NCBI GenBank assembly: GCA_034669045.1
Contig: JAXDOD010000086.1
Span: forward strand, 1 to 64,000
Direction: 5' to 3'
DNA: 64,000 nucleotides
From: VAZQ01 sp034669045
GTDB taxonomy: Bacteria; Pseudomonadota; Alphaproteobacteria; Rhizobiales; Xanthobacteraceae
The position numbers and the translations under genes are program-made. Below the pieces are notes generated by a model that was given only the letters and a program-made list of their open reading frames with translations, did no database searches and was not told the origin of the DNA. Of the stretch, positions 40,279 to 49,766 are shown in pieces; position 1 is the stretch's first letter, and each line of letters starts with the position of its first letter.

Positions 40279-41733
40279 GTGCGTATCTGCATCGTAGGAA
40301 CCGGCTATGTCGGACTTGTCTCCGGCGCGTGCTTCGCCGATTGGGGGCACCACGTGACATGCGTCGACGCCGATTGCGACAAAATCGCCATCCTCAATCG
40401 CGGCGAGCTGCCGATCTACGAACCTGGGCTCGCGGAGATCACGGAAAAGAATGTCAAGGCAGGGACCCTCTCTTTTTCGACCGACCTGACGGCAAGTGCA
40501 TGGAACGCGGACGCCGTGTTCATAACGGTCGGTACGCCACCGCGCCCGGCCGATGGCCACGCGGATCTGTCCAGTGTCTATGCGGTGGCCCGGGAGATCG
40601 CCCCCGCCTTGTCGCATGGCGTGGTGATCGTCATCAAATCCACGGTTCCGGTGGGAACCTGCGACGAGGTGGAGCGGCTCATCTCGGAGCGGCGGCCGCA
40701 GCTTGATTTCCAGGTCGCGTCGAACCCCGAATTCCTGCGTGCCGGCGCGGCCATTCGCGATTTCAAGAAGCCCGATCGCATCGTCATCGGTGGCGAGCGT
40801 TGCGCATGCGAACGGATCGCGGAGATATATCGGCCGCTTGTCCTGGACCGCACGCCGGTCGTCTACACCAGCCGCCGGTCGGGCGAGCTGATCAAATACG
40901 CCTCCAACGCATTCCTCGCGACCAAGATCGCCTATATCAACGAGGTTGCCGACATCTGCGAGCGCGTCGGCGCGGACGTGCAGGAAGTCGCCCACGGGAT
41001 GGGCCTCGACTCCCGCATCGGACCGAAATTTCTGAACGCGGGGCCCGGCTTCGGCGGCTCATGTTTTCCGAAGGATACCCTCGCGCTCATGAAGATGGCA
41101 GAGGATGTCGACGCGCCAATGCGCATTGTCGAAAGCGTGTTCACGGCCAATGAGCGCCGCAAGCGGGCCATGGTCCGAAAGATCTCGGCGGCTCTCGGCA
41201 CCCCGCTCCTCGGCAAGACGGTTGCGCTGCTTGGGCTCACCTTCAAACCCGACACCGATGATATGCGGGAAGCTCCTTCGATTTCGCTGATCGCGGGTCT
41301 GCGCGACATGAGAGCACTGGTGCGGGCCTACGATCCGGTGGCGGCCGATCAGAAGGCCGTTCCCCGGGACATTACCTGTTGCGTGTCGCCCTACGAGGCA
41401 GCCAAGGGCGCCGACGTGCTGGTCGTGGTCACCGAATGGGAGGAATTTCGAAATCTCGAGCTGAAGCGACTGAAGGAGGTGATGCGTTCGCCGATCATGC
41501 TCGATCTGCGAGGACTCTACTCCGCCGACAGCATGAACCGGATCGGATTCCGCTACTACCGGATTGGTGCGCCGCAGCTCGTCCCGACCGCGAGAGCAGC
41601 TCCCCGGCAAATCGCGCCCTCTCGCCGGTTGCACATGAACGGCGCGGAGAAGCACACCAACGGGTCGGCGCGCAAACCGAAGCGCCAGCGCAGGATCGCC
41701 GCGGCAGCCAGTCCGACAACTTTGCCGGCGTGA
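40279..41733 (+). CDS. UDP-glucose 6-dehydrogenase
   Basis: 484 residues from the GTG at 40279, chosen because AAGGAG (40265-40270) is 8 nt upstream and RICIVGTGYVGL aligns with the family start; a GTG nine bases earlier overlaps the ribosome-binding site. NAD motif GTGYVGLVSG, SNPEFLRAG, catalytic Lys/Asn in KYASNAFLATKI and nucleophile Cys262 in PGFGGSCFPKD are present, with GLTFKPDTDDMREAPS. A basic, Ser-rich tail of about 45 residues is extra. It converts UDP-glucose to UDP-glucuronate with two NAD. It is the last gene of the operon. Confidence 0.94.
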   Translation: MRICIVGTGYVGLVSGACFADWGHHVTCVDADCDKIAILNRGELPIYEPGLAEITEKNVKAGTLSFSTDLTASAWNADAVFITVGTPPRPADGHADLSSVYAVAREIAPALSHGVVIVIKSTVPVGTCDEVERLISERRPQLDFQVASNPEFLRAGAAIRDFKKPDRIVIGGERCACERIAEIYRPLVLDRTPVVYTSRRSGELIKYASNAFLATKIAYINEVADICERVGADVQEVAHGMGLDSRIGPKFLNAGPGFGGSCFPKDTLALMKMAEDVDAPMRIVESVFTANERRKRAMVRKISAALGTPLLGKTVALLGLTFKPDTDDMREAPSISLIAGLRDMRALVRAYDPVAADQKAVPRDITCCVSPYEAAKGADVLVVVTEWEEFRNLELKRLKEVMRSPIMLDLRGLYSADSMNRIGFRYYRIGAPQLVPTARAAPRQIAPSRRLHMNGAEKHTNGSARKPKRQRRIAAAASPTTLPA

Positions 41734-41839
41734 CCGACCGCAAGCCCGCCAAAGTCGCGTTTCCGACTCTGGAGCTAAACAACCCGCAATGGAATTGACG
41801 TGCGAAGGCCGCAGGTCGCGGCCAGGAAAGGAGCATTCC

Positions 41840-42229
41840 ATGTGCGACTACAGTCTCCAAGAGGTCCAGTCTCGCGGCGCCAATGTCGCCGACAAGCTGA
41901 TCACCCGCAACTTCGGAACCGGCACGCGAGGCTTTTGCTCGCTTGACGATCCGAACACCGCTGTTTGCGTGCTTCCCGGGACCGAACTCGCCTTCGACCG
42001 CGCGATCGAGGCCAATGTGCCGACCGACCCTCACCGGACGGCGATCTTCCGGCAAGTCAACAAATCCGTCCCGCACACTCACCACGACGCGCTGGAACTA
42101 CCCGGCGGCCAGATGTTGATGCTGACCCACCTCCACGAAGGTCAGGTGGCGACGGTGTTGCAGCTTCCGGCGCTGCCCAAGACTCCGCAGGAGATCGCGG
42201 AGCAGACGAGAGCGGTCTACGTCGGCTAG
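41840..42229 (+). CDS. Conserved hypothetical protein
   Basis: 129 residues from MCDYSLQEVQSRGANVADKLITRNFGTGTRGF, preceded by a strong purine-rich ribosome-binding site (AGGAAAGGAG) at 41823-41832. FRQVNKSVPHTHHDALELPGGQMLMLTHLHEGQVATVLQLPA looks like a cupin-like or jelly-roll strand pattern with a His-rich segment, but I cannot assign a family. Proteins like this occur singly in Bradyrhizobium-type genomes. It stands between the glycan operon and the Crp-like regulator. Confidence 0.7.
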   Translation: MCDYSLQEVQSRGANVADKLITRNFGTGTRGFCSLDDPNTAVCVLPGTELAFDRAIEANVPTDPHRTAIFRQVNKSVPHTHHDALELPGGQMLMLTHLHEGQVATVLQLPALPKTPQEIAEQTRAVYVG

Positions 42230-42460
42230 GATTTTTGTGTGACATGGCCCCCGGCCTGCTGCAGGAGGTCGGAGGCGGACTGACACCGGGGATCAGGCGA
42301 TCGCCTCCTCGGTTTCGCTCGAAAAAATATAGCGGTCTTTGCGGCGGTTGCGGGCAGCAAAATTCGCTCCTGCAAGGAACTGCGCGCGGCAGAGGTCGTT
42401 TAACGGACAGAAATTAGAATTCGTAGGTGTGGCGTTGCAGCCCGCATGGGGTGAAGCGGA

Positions 42461-43198
42461 ATGCTGTTCGGTGCTCAATCAGAAAACCGTCTTCTGTCAA
42501 TGCTCCCCCGGGCGGATTTGGAGACGCTGCGCCGGCATCTCCGGAGCACGGTGCTCTCGCAGCAATCGATCCTGTTCGAGGCCGGCGACACCATAGCCAA
42601 GGCGTATTTCCCGTACAGCGGGGCGGTCTCGCTCGCCGTCGTGCTGTCCGGGGGACAAATGATCGAGACCGCGATCGTCGGCAAGCACGGCGTCGTGGGC
42701 GGATCGGCCGCTCTCGATGCTCAGCCGGCCTCCTGCCGGGCCATTGTCCAGCTTGAAGGCGCTGCCTGGGCCATCGACATGGAACTCCTGCGGCAGATCG
42801 CGAAGTCGCACCCGGCGATTCGCTCCTTGTTGAATTGGCACGAGTGGGTCCTGCTCGCTCAGACGCAGCAGGCGGTCGCCTGCAACGCGTCCCACGCGCT
42901 CGAAGCCCGGCTCTGCTGCTGGCTCCTTCGCGCCAGCGATGCCTGCGGCAAGACAATTCTCTCGACGACCCAGGACTCCGTCGCGGAGATCCTGGGCGTG
43001 CGACGAACCAGCATCTCGTTGGTTGCCCACAACATGCAACAGGCGGGCTACATCAGAACCCGGCGCGGCCAGACTGAAATTCTCAACATGGAAGCGTTAC
43101 GGCAGGGTGCTTGCGAGTGTTACGGCAAGACCGCTCTGCACTACGACCGATTGCTCTCCGCAGCCGGTCCGCGGCTCAACGAGGTCCAGATCGCGTAA
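42461..43198 (+). CDS. Crp/Fnr-family transcriptional regulator
   Basis: 245 residues. An N-terminal cyclic-nucleotide-binding-like beta barrel (about 10-125, SILFEAGDTIAKAYFPYSGAVSL, ETAIVGKHGVVGG) is joined by a long helix to a winged HTH with TQDSVAEILGVRRTSISLVAHNMQQAGYIRTRRG. The phosphate-binding cassette of CRP is not conserved and there is no Fnr Cys set, so it probably does not bind cAMP or an FeS cluster; many alphaproteobacterial homologues have no known ligand. It could respond to stress; targets are unknown. Confidence 0.9.
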   Translation: MLFGAQSENRLLSMLPRADLETLRRHLRSTVLSQQSILFEAGDTIAKAYFPYSGAVSLAVVLSGGQMIETAIVGKHGVVGGSAALDAQPASCRAIVQLEGAAWAIDMELLRQIAKSHPAIRSLLNWHEWVLLAQTQQAVACNASHALEARLCCWLLRASDACGKTILSTTQDSVAEILGVRRTSISLVAHNMQQAGYIRTRRGQTEILNMEALRQGACECYGKTALHYDRLLSAAGPRLNEVQIA

Positions 43199-43304
43199 GG
43201 CATTTGGTCCGCTCGTTCATGCAGCGTCGCGTGCGGGAACGCCTGACGCGGGGCCATCGTTAAGCCGGCGGGAACACTCCCGCGAACACGAGCAGGAGGC
43301 CATC

Positions 43305-43577
43305 ATGTCCGAAGCCAAGGTCACCACGGATCACGAGCAAATCCGCCGCTGGGCGGAACAACGAGGCGGTAAGCCGGCCACTGTCAAACGTACCAAGTCA
43401 AAGGACGAGCCCGGTATTCTCCGGCTGGATTTCGAGCCCCCGGATGAAGGATTGGAACCGATCGACTGGGATGACTTCTTCGATAAATTCGAAAAGGAAA
43501 AGCTGGCCTTTTTGTACAACGACCGGACCGCTGACGGCAAAGTGAGCCGGTTTCACAAGTTGATCAACCGCTCGTAA
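43305..43577 (+). CDS. Conserved hypothetical small protein
   Basis: 90 residues with AGGAGG 5 nt before the ATG. TTDHEQIRRWAEQRGGKPATVKRT and ILRLDFEPPDEGLEPIDWDDFFDKFEKEKLAFLYND form a recognisable small acidic family widespread in proteobacteria. Related proteins are often labelled 1,4-alpha-glucan branching enzyme in databases, apparently by error, because there is no catalytic domain. The function is unknown. It lies between the Crp-like regulator and the Nramp-like transporter with gaps of over 100 nt. Confidence 0.8.
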   Translation: MSEAKVTTDHEQIRRWAEQRGGKPATVKRTKSKDEPGILRLDFEPPDEGLEPIDWDDFFDKFEKEKLAFLYNDRTADGKVSRFHKLINRS

Positions 43578-43754
43578 GACATCCTGCGGACGCTGCAGAG
43601 ACGTCGCGCCGTCCGCGACGTCGGGCGGCAAACCAGCGTCCTCGCGGGACCGCGTCGCCAGCAGCCTATACCGGCGCCGAGACCTGCACGACGGAGGAAC
43701 CTTCTCCGGCGCACAAGATTGACAGCCTGACGGCTCCGGAGTCTCCGATCATCG

Positions 43755-45056
43755 ATGCTGCAGAAACGAGACATCGAGCCGCCGGTCCCTCATTCCGAGC
43801 CACGCAAGCGCCGCGGTCTCGCCCGCGCCCTTGGTCTCGGCGTCGTGACTGGCGCAGCGGACGACGATTGCTCCGCGATCGGGACATACGCGAGCGCAGG
43901 CGCACAATTCGGCCTGTCCTTGCTGTGGACTGCCCCTGTCACCTTCCCGATGATGTTCGCCGTCGTCTATCTGTCCTCGAAGTTAGGACAGGTCACCGGG
44001 CGAGGGCTGTTCCACGTCATCAAGGAGAACTACTCCGGCTGGATACTCTGGCCCGCGTTGATCGGCGTGCTCATTGGCAACATCATTGAGGCCGCGGCAG
44101 ACCTCGGCGGAATGGCGGCGGCCCTGAACATCTTCATTCCGCTGCCTGTCCCTGTGATCGTGATCGGCGTCGCGGCCGTCATGCTTGCGTTCCAGATATG
44201 GGGGTCATACGAGCTCATTCGAAATATCTTCCGATGGCTTGCCCTGATCCTATTCGCCTACGTCGCCTCAGCGCTGCTCGCAAAGCCTGATCCATGGGAG
44301 GTGCTGCGCGGGACCTTCGTCCCGACGGTCCAGTTTTCTCGCGAGTTCCTGTCGATCCTCGTGGCAATCGTCGGAACGACGCTCTCGGCCTATCTGTACA
44401 GTTGGCAGTCGAACGTCGAGGTCGAAGAGGAGATCGCGCAAGGACGAACCACCGTCGAGCAGCGGCACGGCGCAACCGACCATGAGCTGCGTCAGTCCCG
44501 CACGGACATCCTCGTGGGCATGCTCTTCTCGAACGTCATCATGTACTTCATCATTCTTTCCACCGGGGCGACACTTCATAAAGCCGGCGAGACCAACGTC
44601 GAGACCGCCGCCCAAGCCGCGGAAGCGCTCCGCCCGCTTGCCGGTGATGCGGCTGGGATCCTGTTCGCTCTGGGCATTATCGCCGTGGGATTTCTGGCAG
44701 TGCCGATCATGACCACCGGCGCCGCTTACGATTTGTGCCAAGTGATGGGCTGGAAGAGCAGCCTTCACGCCAAGCCCAAGGAAGCCAAGAAGTTCTACGT
44801 TGTGATCGTCGCGTTTACCGTCGTGGCGGTCGGCTTGAATTTTCTGGGCTTCAATCCGATGAAGGCTTTGGTCTATTCAGGAATCGTGCAGGGATTTTCG
44901 ACTCCGCCGCTGCTGCTCCTGATCTTGCTGATGACGAACAACCGGCGGATCATGGGCGATCAGGTGAATACGACGCCGATCAATGTACTGGGTTGGGCAA
45001 CCGTCGCGGCGATCTTCTCCGCAAGCGCCGCCCTCGTGTTGTTGTGGCTGTTGTAG
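43755..45056 (+). CDS. Nramp-like divalent metal transporter
   Basis: 433 residues with about 11 membrane helices. TM1 reads GLGVVTGAADDDCSAIGTYASAGAQFG where classical manganese Nramps have DPGN; homologues I know often read DDPSG here, so a Cys replaces the Pro. TM6 has MTTGAAYDLCQVMG instead of MPHN. These changes suggest altered metal choice (for example magnesium or an unusual ion) or a non-canonical member. It transports across the inner membrane. The ATG at 43755 is accepted for lack of a better one. Confidence 0.85.
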   Translation: MLQKRDIEPPVPHSEPRKRRGLARALGLGVVTGAADDDCSAIGTYASAGAQFGLSLLWTAPVTFPMMFAVVYLSSKLGQVTGRGLFHVIKENYSGWILWPALIGVLIGNIIEAAADLGGMAAALNIFIPLPVPVIVIGVAAVMLAFQIWGSYELIRNIFRWLALILFAYVASALLAKPDPWEVLRGTFVPTVQFSREFLSILVAIVGTTLSAYLYSWQSNVEVEEEIAQGRTTVEQRHGATDHELRQSRTDILVGMLFSNVIMYFIILSTGATLHKAGETNVETAAQAAEALRPLAGDAAGILFALGIIAVGFLAVPIMTTGAAYDLCQVMGWKSSLHAKPKEAKKFYVVIVAFTVVAVGLNFLGFNPMKALVYSGIVQGFSTPPLLLLILLMTNNRRIMGDQVNTTPINVLGWATVAAIFSASAALVLLWLL

Positions 45057-45195
45057 ACCCAAGGCGGCCCCTGCCACTGCGCGGAATGGCGTCGCGAGAC
45101 GCCGTCCCCATGGCGCAGACGCCGTTTCAGTTGTCCAATCAATTGAATGGATCAAGCACGCGTCGGGCGCTTTGATCTCAAGCGCCAACTGCATG

Positions 45196-48100
45196 CTACG
45201 GGGCGCGGCCTGGCGACACGGTCTCGACGGCGGCTTCGCGGCGGACCTCGCCGATGGCATGAGGCGATATCGGCGGCGCGTGCAAAGGCCCTCTCAGCAG
45301 CGCTTTCTGCGCCGTCCACTCCCTGGCATGGTCAAGAGTTTCGAGAAACACAATGTCACCCGCCGCCAGGACCGCCGTCGGAATGCCGTCGCGGTACAGC
45401 AGCCGGTTGCCGGCCAAGGCGGGCAGCTTCGCCCCTGGCGTGAGGATGCCAACCAGATTTAGCGGGTCCGCGCCCGACACCGAGACCCATTGATCGGTGG
45501 TTGCCTGCCGTCGCGTGGCGCGCAGCAGGCCGATCGCTTCAGGCAGCGCAAACTGCTCGCCCGAGAAGCCGGCGACGAAGCGGCCGCCCCGGATCTCACC
45601 GCGGCTTTCGAGCCGGCGATAGACGCGGAGCAACTCGCGCCACGGCGGAAGCCAGGCGGCCTCACGCTCCAACAACCGCCAGAACACGACGCCGTAACGC
45701 GTCAGCAGCGTGCGGGCGACATGCTCGATCGCGTCACCATTGCGCTCCGCCGCGGCCGGGCGCCGGACCAGGGCCCAGCGCCCCGCATCCTCCATCCCGA
45801 ACGACGCGGTGCGCCGGCGCCTTCGTCCATTCGGGCCAGGCCGGCGCTCGCTTGACGGCACCAGCAGCGCACGCAGCCCGCCGAAGCTGTCGGAGGTCAC
45901 AACACCGAGTGCGACCAGCTCGGCGAGCGCTTCCTCCACCTGCGAGCGCAGCAACCCACTGGTGTCCATCAGTTCGTCGAAGAACGACGCGCCCTGCTCT
46001 TTGATGCGGTCCGCGAGCACTTGCGCCCGCGGGCTCGCGTGCACGGCGGCATGGCGCGGAGACAGCGACGTCCAAATGCCGGCATGACGCCGCGGCAGCA
46101 GCGTGATCGGCGTCGTCCGCACCGGTGCAGGCCGCCCTTCGCCATTGCTCCGGCTGTTGCGGGGACGCAGCCGCATCCAGGCGATATGGCCGGCAAGACA
46201 GCGTTCGTCGAGCCAGTCCGGCTCATAGTCGGCGAGACGCGCCGCCAGAATTTCGCTCTCCCAGGCGCCCGCAGGGGCCTCGAAGCCTTCGAGTTGCGCC
46301 ACCACATGATCGAGTGCCTTCGGCCCCGCCATCCGCGCCTCGGCGGATACGTGTTGCCACGCAAACAGAAAGCGCAGGAAGTCGCGCGCCGCGACCGGCT
46401 CGATCTCCGCGCGCAGTCGCTTGAGCGTGTAATGGTGAATGCGCGACAGCAGCCTGCGCTCGCACCATTCGTCGGCGGCTGCTTCCGGCGTGAAGCGCCC
46501 GCGCATCGCAAAGCCTTCCGCCTCGAGCGCGGCGAGCGGGACTGCGACCTCGCCCGTGCGCAGACCGAGAGGGTGCGCGAGGGCATCGACCCCGGCCGGG
46601 CCCAGCCCTTCGAGCCGTCCGCGTACGATCTCCACCAGGGCTTGGTCGGGCGACCATGACTGCTCGCCATGCCGCGATGGGACGGCGAGCGCCGGCGCGG
46701 TTTTCAGCTTTGGCCACAAAGCGCGAAACTGAGGCAATCGCTCCGCCGAGACCCACAATATCGATCCCGCGATCTCGAACTGCGCGGCGCGGTTTTGCCC
46801 GGCAAGCTCGGCGAGCCAGCCGCTCCAGCGCGGGTCGGGCTGGACTTCGTCGCCGGTCAAGAAGCCGAGCCACACTAAGGCATCGTGCAATTCGTCGGCA
46901 TTTTCCGCCTCCGGCCAGGCTTCAGACCGAACCCGCGCGATGGCGTCAGGATCGAGACGGCCGAGATCGGCGGCGTCCTGCGGCGACATCCAGCGACGCG
47001 CCATCACCGCCTGGGTCCGGCGTTCCTCCAGCGGAGCGTCATCGAGATAGGCATAGGGCCGCGCCGACAACACTTCGAGCGCCAGCGGCGAGGGCTGCGT
47101 CAGGTCGCGCACGATGACGCGCACCGCACCCGACTCGATGCCGCGGAGCAGGCGCTCGAGGCCCTCGAGGTCCATCGCTTCCGTCAGGCTGTCGCCGATG
47201 GCTTGCCGGACCAGCGGATGGTCCGGGATTTCGCGCTCGCCCGGAAGATTCTCCGCGCAGGCGATCTGGTCGGGGAACACCGCTCCGATCAGGTCCTCGG
47301 CACCCATGCGGGCGAGCTGCGGCGGCACCTTCCTGCCGCCACGAAAGCGCGGCAGCGCGAGCGCCACGCCGATCACCCAGCGCCAGCGCGTGGTGAACAT
47401 CGGCGAGTCGAGCAGCGCCTGGGTAAGCACGGCGCGCACCGTGCCGGAATGCAGGTAGCGCGCGACCTCGTCGAGCGCAAAGCTGTGCGCCTGCGTGAGC
47501 GAGATCACGATGTTGTCCTCGGTGGCGGCCGCCTGCAGCTCGAAATTGAATGTGACGCAGAACCGCTTGCGGAGCGCGAGCCCCCAAGCCCGGTTGATGC
47601 GGCTGCCGTAGGGCGAATGCACGACGAGCTGCATGCCGCCGGCTTCGTCGAAGAAGCGCTCCAGAACGATGGCGTCCTGCGTCGGCAGGCAGCCGAGCGC
47701 CGCATGTCCGGCGGCAAGATATTCGACCAGTTGCTCCGCGGCAGCCGGGAGCATCGCGAGATCGTCGATCAGCCAACGCAATGCCGCTTGGCCGGACGGA
47801 TCGCGCCGCAGATGCGCCGAGACGTCCGTGCGCAGGCGCGACACCGATTCCGAGAGCTCGTCGCTGCGCCCCGGCGCCTCGCCCAGCCAGAACGGAATTG
47901 TCGGCGCCGCGCCGTGCGCGTCCTCGACGCGAACGACGCCGCGCTCGACGCGCTGGATCCGATAGCTCCTGTTGCCGAGCTGGAAGATGTCGCCGGCTAG
48001 ACTTTCGACCGCGAAATCCTCGTTCACGGTGCCGACGACATGGTTCTCGGGTTCGAGCAGGACCTGGTAGTCGGCATTGTCCGGAATAGTGCCGCCGGAG

Positions 48101-49575
48101 GTGAGCGCCGTGAGCCGCGCGCCGCGGCGGCCGCGCAGCAGCCGGTTGATGCCGTCATAGTGGATGAGCGCCCCGCGCCGCCCGCGGCGGGTGCTGAAGC
48201 CCTCCGACAACATGTCCACGACCGCGGCAAAATCCTCCCGCGCCAGGTTGCGATACGGCCATGCTCGCCGCACCAGCGCATAAAGCGCGTCCTCGCCGTA
48301 CTCACGGGCGGCGACCTCGGCGACGATCTGCTGCGCCAGCACATCGAGCGGCTGCTCCGGAATGACGAGACGATCGAGCTCGCCGCGACGCACGCTGTCG
48401 AGCAGCGCCGCGCACTCGACCAGTTCGTCGCGCGAGAGCGGAAACAGCCGGCCTTTCGGCGTGCCGTCGACCGCATGGCCGGAGCGACCGACGCGCTGGA
48501 GGAAGCTGGCGATCGAGCGCGGCGAACCGAGTTGGCAGACGAGGTCGACGTCGCCGATATCGATGCCGAGTTCGAGCGAGGCGGTGGCAACCAGCGCCTT
48601 GAGCTTGCCGTGCTTGAGGCGCTGCTCGGCATCGAGCCGCTGCTCCTTGGCGAGGCTGCCGTGATGCGCCGCCACATTCTCATCGCCGAGCAGGCCGGAG
48701 AGCTTGCGCGTCGCGCGCTCGGCCATCCGGCGCGTGTTGACGAAAATGAGCGTCGTCCGGTGTTCCCCAACCAGATCCGCCAAACGGCGGTACACCTGGT
48801 CCCAGACCTCCGCCGACATCACCGCTTCGAGCGGCGAGTCGGGGACGTCCAGCGCGAGGTCGCGCGCGCGGCGATGGCCCCAATCCACGATCACCGGAGC
48901 CGCCACGTCATCTTGTCCTGCGCCGACCAGGAACCGCGCCACGTCCTCGATCGGCTTTTGGGTGGCCGAGAGGCCGATCCGGAGCAGCCGATCGCCGCAG
49001 AGCGCAGCAAGCCGCTCCAGCGAGAGCGCCAGATGGCTGCCGCGCTTGTTCGGCGCCAGCGCGTGAATCTCGTCGACAATCACCGTCCGGGTGGTCGCAA
49101 GCATCCTGCGGCCGGATTCCGATCCGAGCAGGACGTAAAGCGATTCCGGCGTGGTGACGACGATATGGGGCGGCCGGCGGACCATGCGCTGGCGCTCTCC
49201 CGCCGGTGTATCGCCGGTGCGCACCCAGGTGCGGATATCGACATCGGCAAGGCCCTGCTCGCGCAATGCCGCCCGGATGCCGGACAGCGGAGCGTCGAGA
49301 TTTTTCCGGATGTCGTTCGACAGCGCCTTCAAGGGGGAGACGTAGACGACCTGGGTCTCGTCCGGCAGCCCGCCGTCAAGTCCCTGACGCACCAGATCGT
49401 CGATCGCCGACATGAAGGCAGCCAGGGTCTTGCCGGAACCGGTCGGGGCGGAAACCAGCACATTGCGCCTGGCCTTGATGGCCGGCCAGGCTTGCGCCTG
49501 CGCGGCCGTCGGCTGGCGGAAGCTACTCTCGAACCACGCGGCGACCGCGGGATGGAACAGCGAAGGTGGACTCAT
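45196..49575 (-). CDS. lhr: Lhr-family DEAD/DEAH-box helicase, long form
   Basis: 1459 residues. Helicase motif I is APTGSGKT (43-50), motif II VDEIHAL (DEIH 168-171), motif VI QRVGRSGH, followed by the winged-helix and Lhr-core domains and a long C-terminal extension (beyond residue 850) typical of full-length Lhr (about 1500 residues). It unwinds nucleic acid 3' to 5' and belongs to the DNA-repair-associated Lhr family. In many genomes a shorter Lhr lies beside a ligase and exonuclease; here the ligase-like gene is 22 kb away. It converges with the Nramp-like gene. Gene name assigned from family and length. Confidence 0.92.
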   Translation of the reverse strand: MSPPSLFHPAVAAWFESSFRQPTAAQAQAWPAIKARRNVLVSAPTGSGKTLAAFMSAIDDLVRQGLDGGLPDETQVVYVSPLKALSNDIRKNLDAPLSGIRAALREQGLADVDIRTWVRTGDTPAGERQRMVRRPPHIVVTTPESLYVLLGSESGRRMLATTRTVIVDEIHALAPNKRGSHLALSLERLAALCGDRLLRIGLSATQKPIEDVARFLVGAGQDDVAAPVIVDWGHRRARDLALDVPDSPLEAVMSAEVWDQVYRRLADLVGEHRTTLIFVNTRRMAERATRKLSGLLGDENVAAHHGSLAKEQRLDAEQRLKHGKLKALVATASLELGIDIGDVDLVCQLGSPRSIASFLQRVGRSGHAVDGTPKGRLFPLSRDELVECAALLDSVRRGELDRLVIPEQPLDVLAQQIVAEVAAREYGEDALYALVRRAWPYRNLAREDFAAVVDMLSEGFSTRRGRRGALIHYDGINRLLRGRRGARLTALTSGGTIPDNADYQVLLEPENHVVGTVNEDFAVESLAGDIFQLGNRSYRIQRVERGVVRVEDAHGAAPTIPFWLGEAPGRSDELSESVSRLRTDVSAHLRRDPSGQAALRWLIDDLAMLPAAAEQLVEYLAAGHAALGCLPTQDAIVLERFFDEAGGMQLVVHSPYGSRINRAWGLALRKRFCVTFNFELQAAATEDNIVISLTQAHSFALDEVARYLHSGTVRAVLTQALLDSPMFTTRWRWVIGVALALPRFRGGRKVPPQLARMGAEDLIGAVFPDQIACAENLPGEREIPDHPLVRQAIGDSLTEAMDLEGLERLLRGIESGAVRVIVRDLTQPSPLALEVLSARPYAYLDDAPLEERRTQAVMARRWMSPQDAADLGRLDPDAIARVRSEAWPEAENADELHDALVWLGFLTGDEVQPDPRWSGWLAELAGQNRAAQFEIAGSILWVSAERLPQFRALWPKLKTAPALAVPSRHGEQSWSPDQALVEIVRGRLEGLGPAGVDALAHPLGLRTGEVAVPLAALEAEGFAMRGRFTPEAAADEWCERRLLSRIHHYTLKRLRAEIEPVAARDFLRFLFAWQHVSAEARMAGPKALDHVVAQLEGFEAPAGAWESEILAARLADYEPDWLDERCLAGHIAWMRLRPRNSRSNGEGRPAPVRTTPITLLPRRHAGIWTSLSPRHAAVHASPRAQVLADRIKEQGASFFDELMDTSGLLRSQVEEALAELVALGVVTSDSFGGLRALLVPSSERRPGPNGRRRRRTASFGMEDAGRWALVRRPAAAERNGDAIEHVARTLLTRYGVVFWRLLEREAAWLPPWRELLRVYRRLESRGEIRGGRFVAGFSGEQFALPEAIGLLRATRRQATTDQWVSVSGADPLNLVGILTPGAKLPALAGNRLLYRDGIPTAVLAAGDIVFLETLDHAREWTAQKALLRGPLHAPPISPHAIGEVRREAAVETVSPGRAP

Positions 49576-49766
49576 CGACGGAACCCGTACGCAGCCTTGC
49601 CGGCACGCGCACTTTAAGCGTGCGGAACGGGCAAAAAGCCTGATTTTGCGCTAGCTCGTGAAGATATGGGATCGACTGAGGCTGAATCAACAGCGTTTCC
49701 GACCGCAGAGGACCTTGAGCCCGCTTGGTTCGGCTTTCTTCCGCGTCCCGCCCCGAACGAAGCCGG

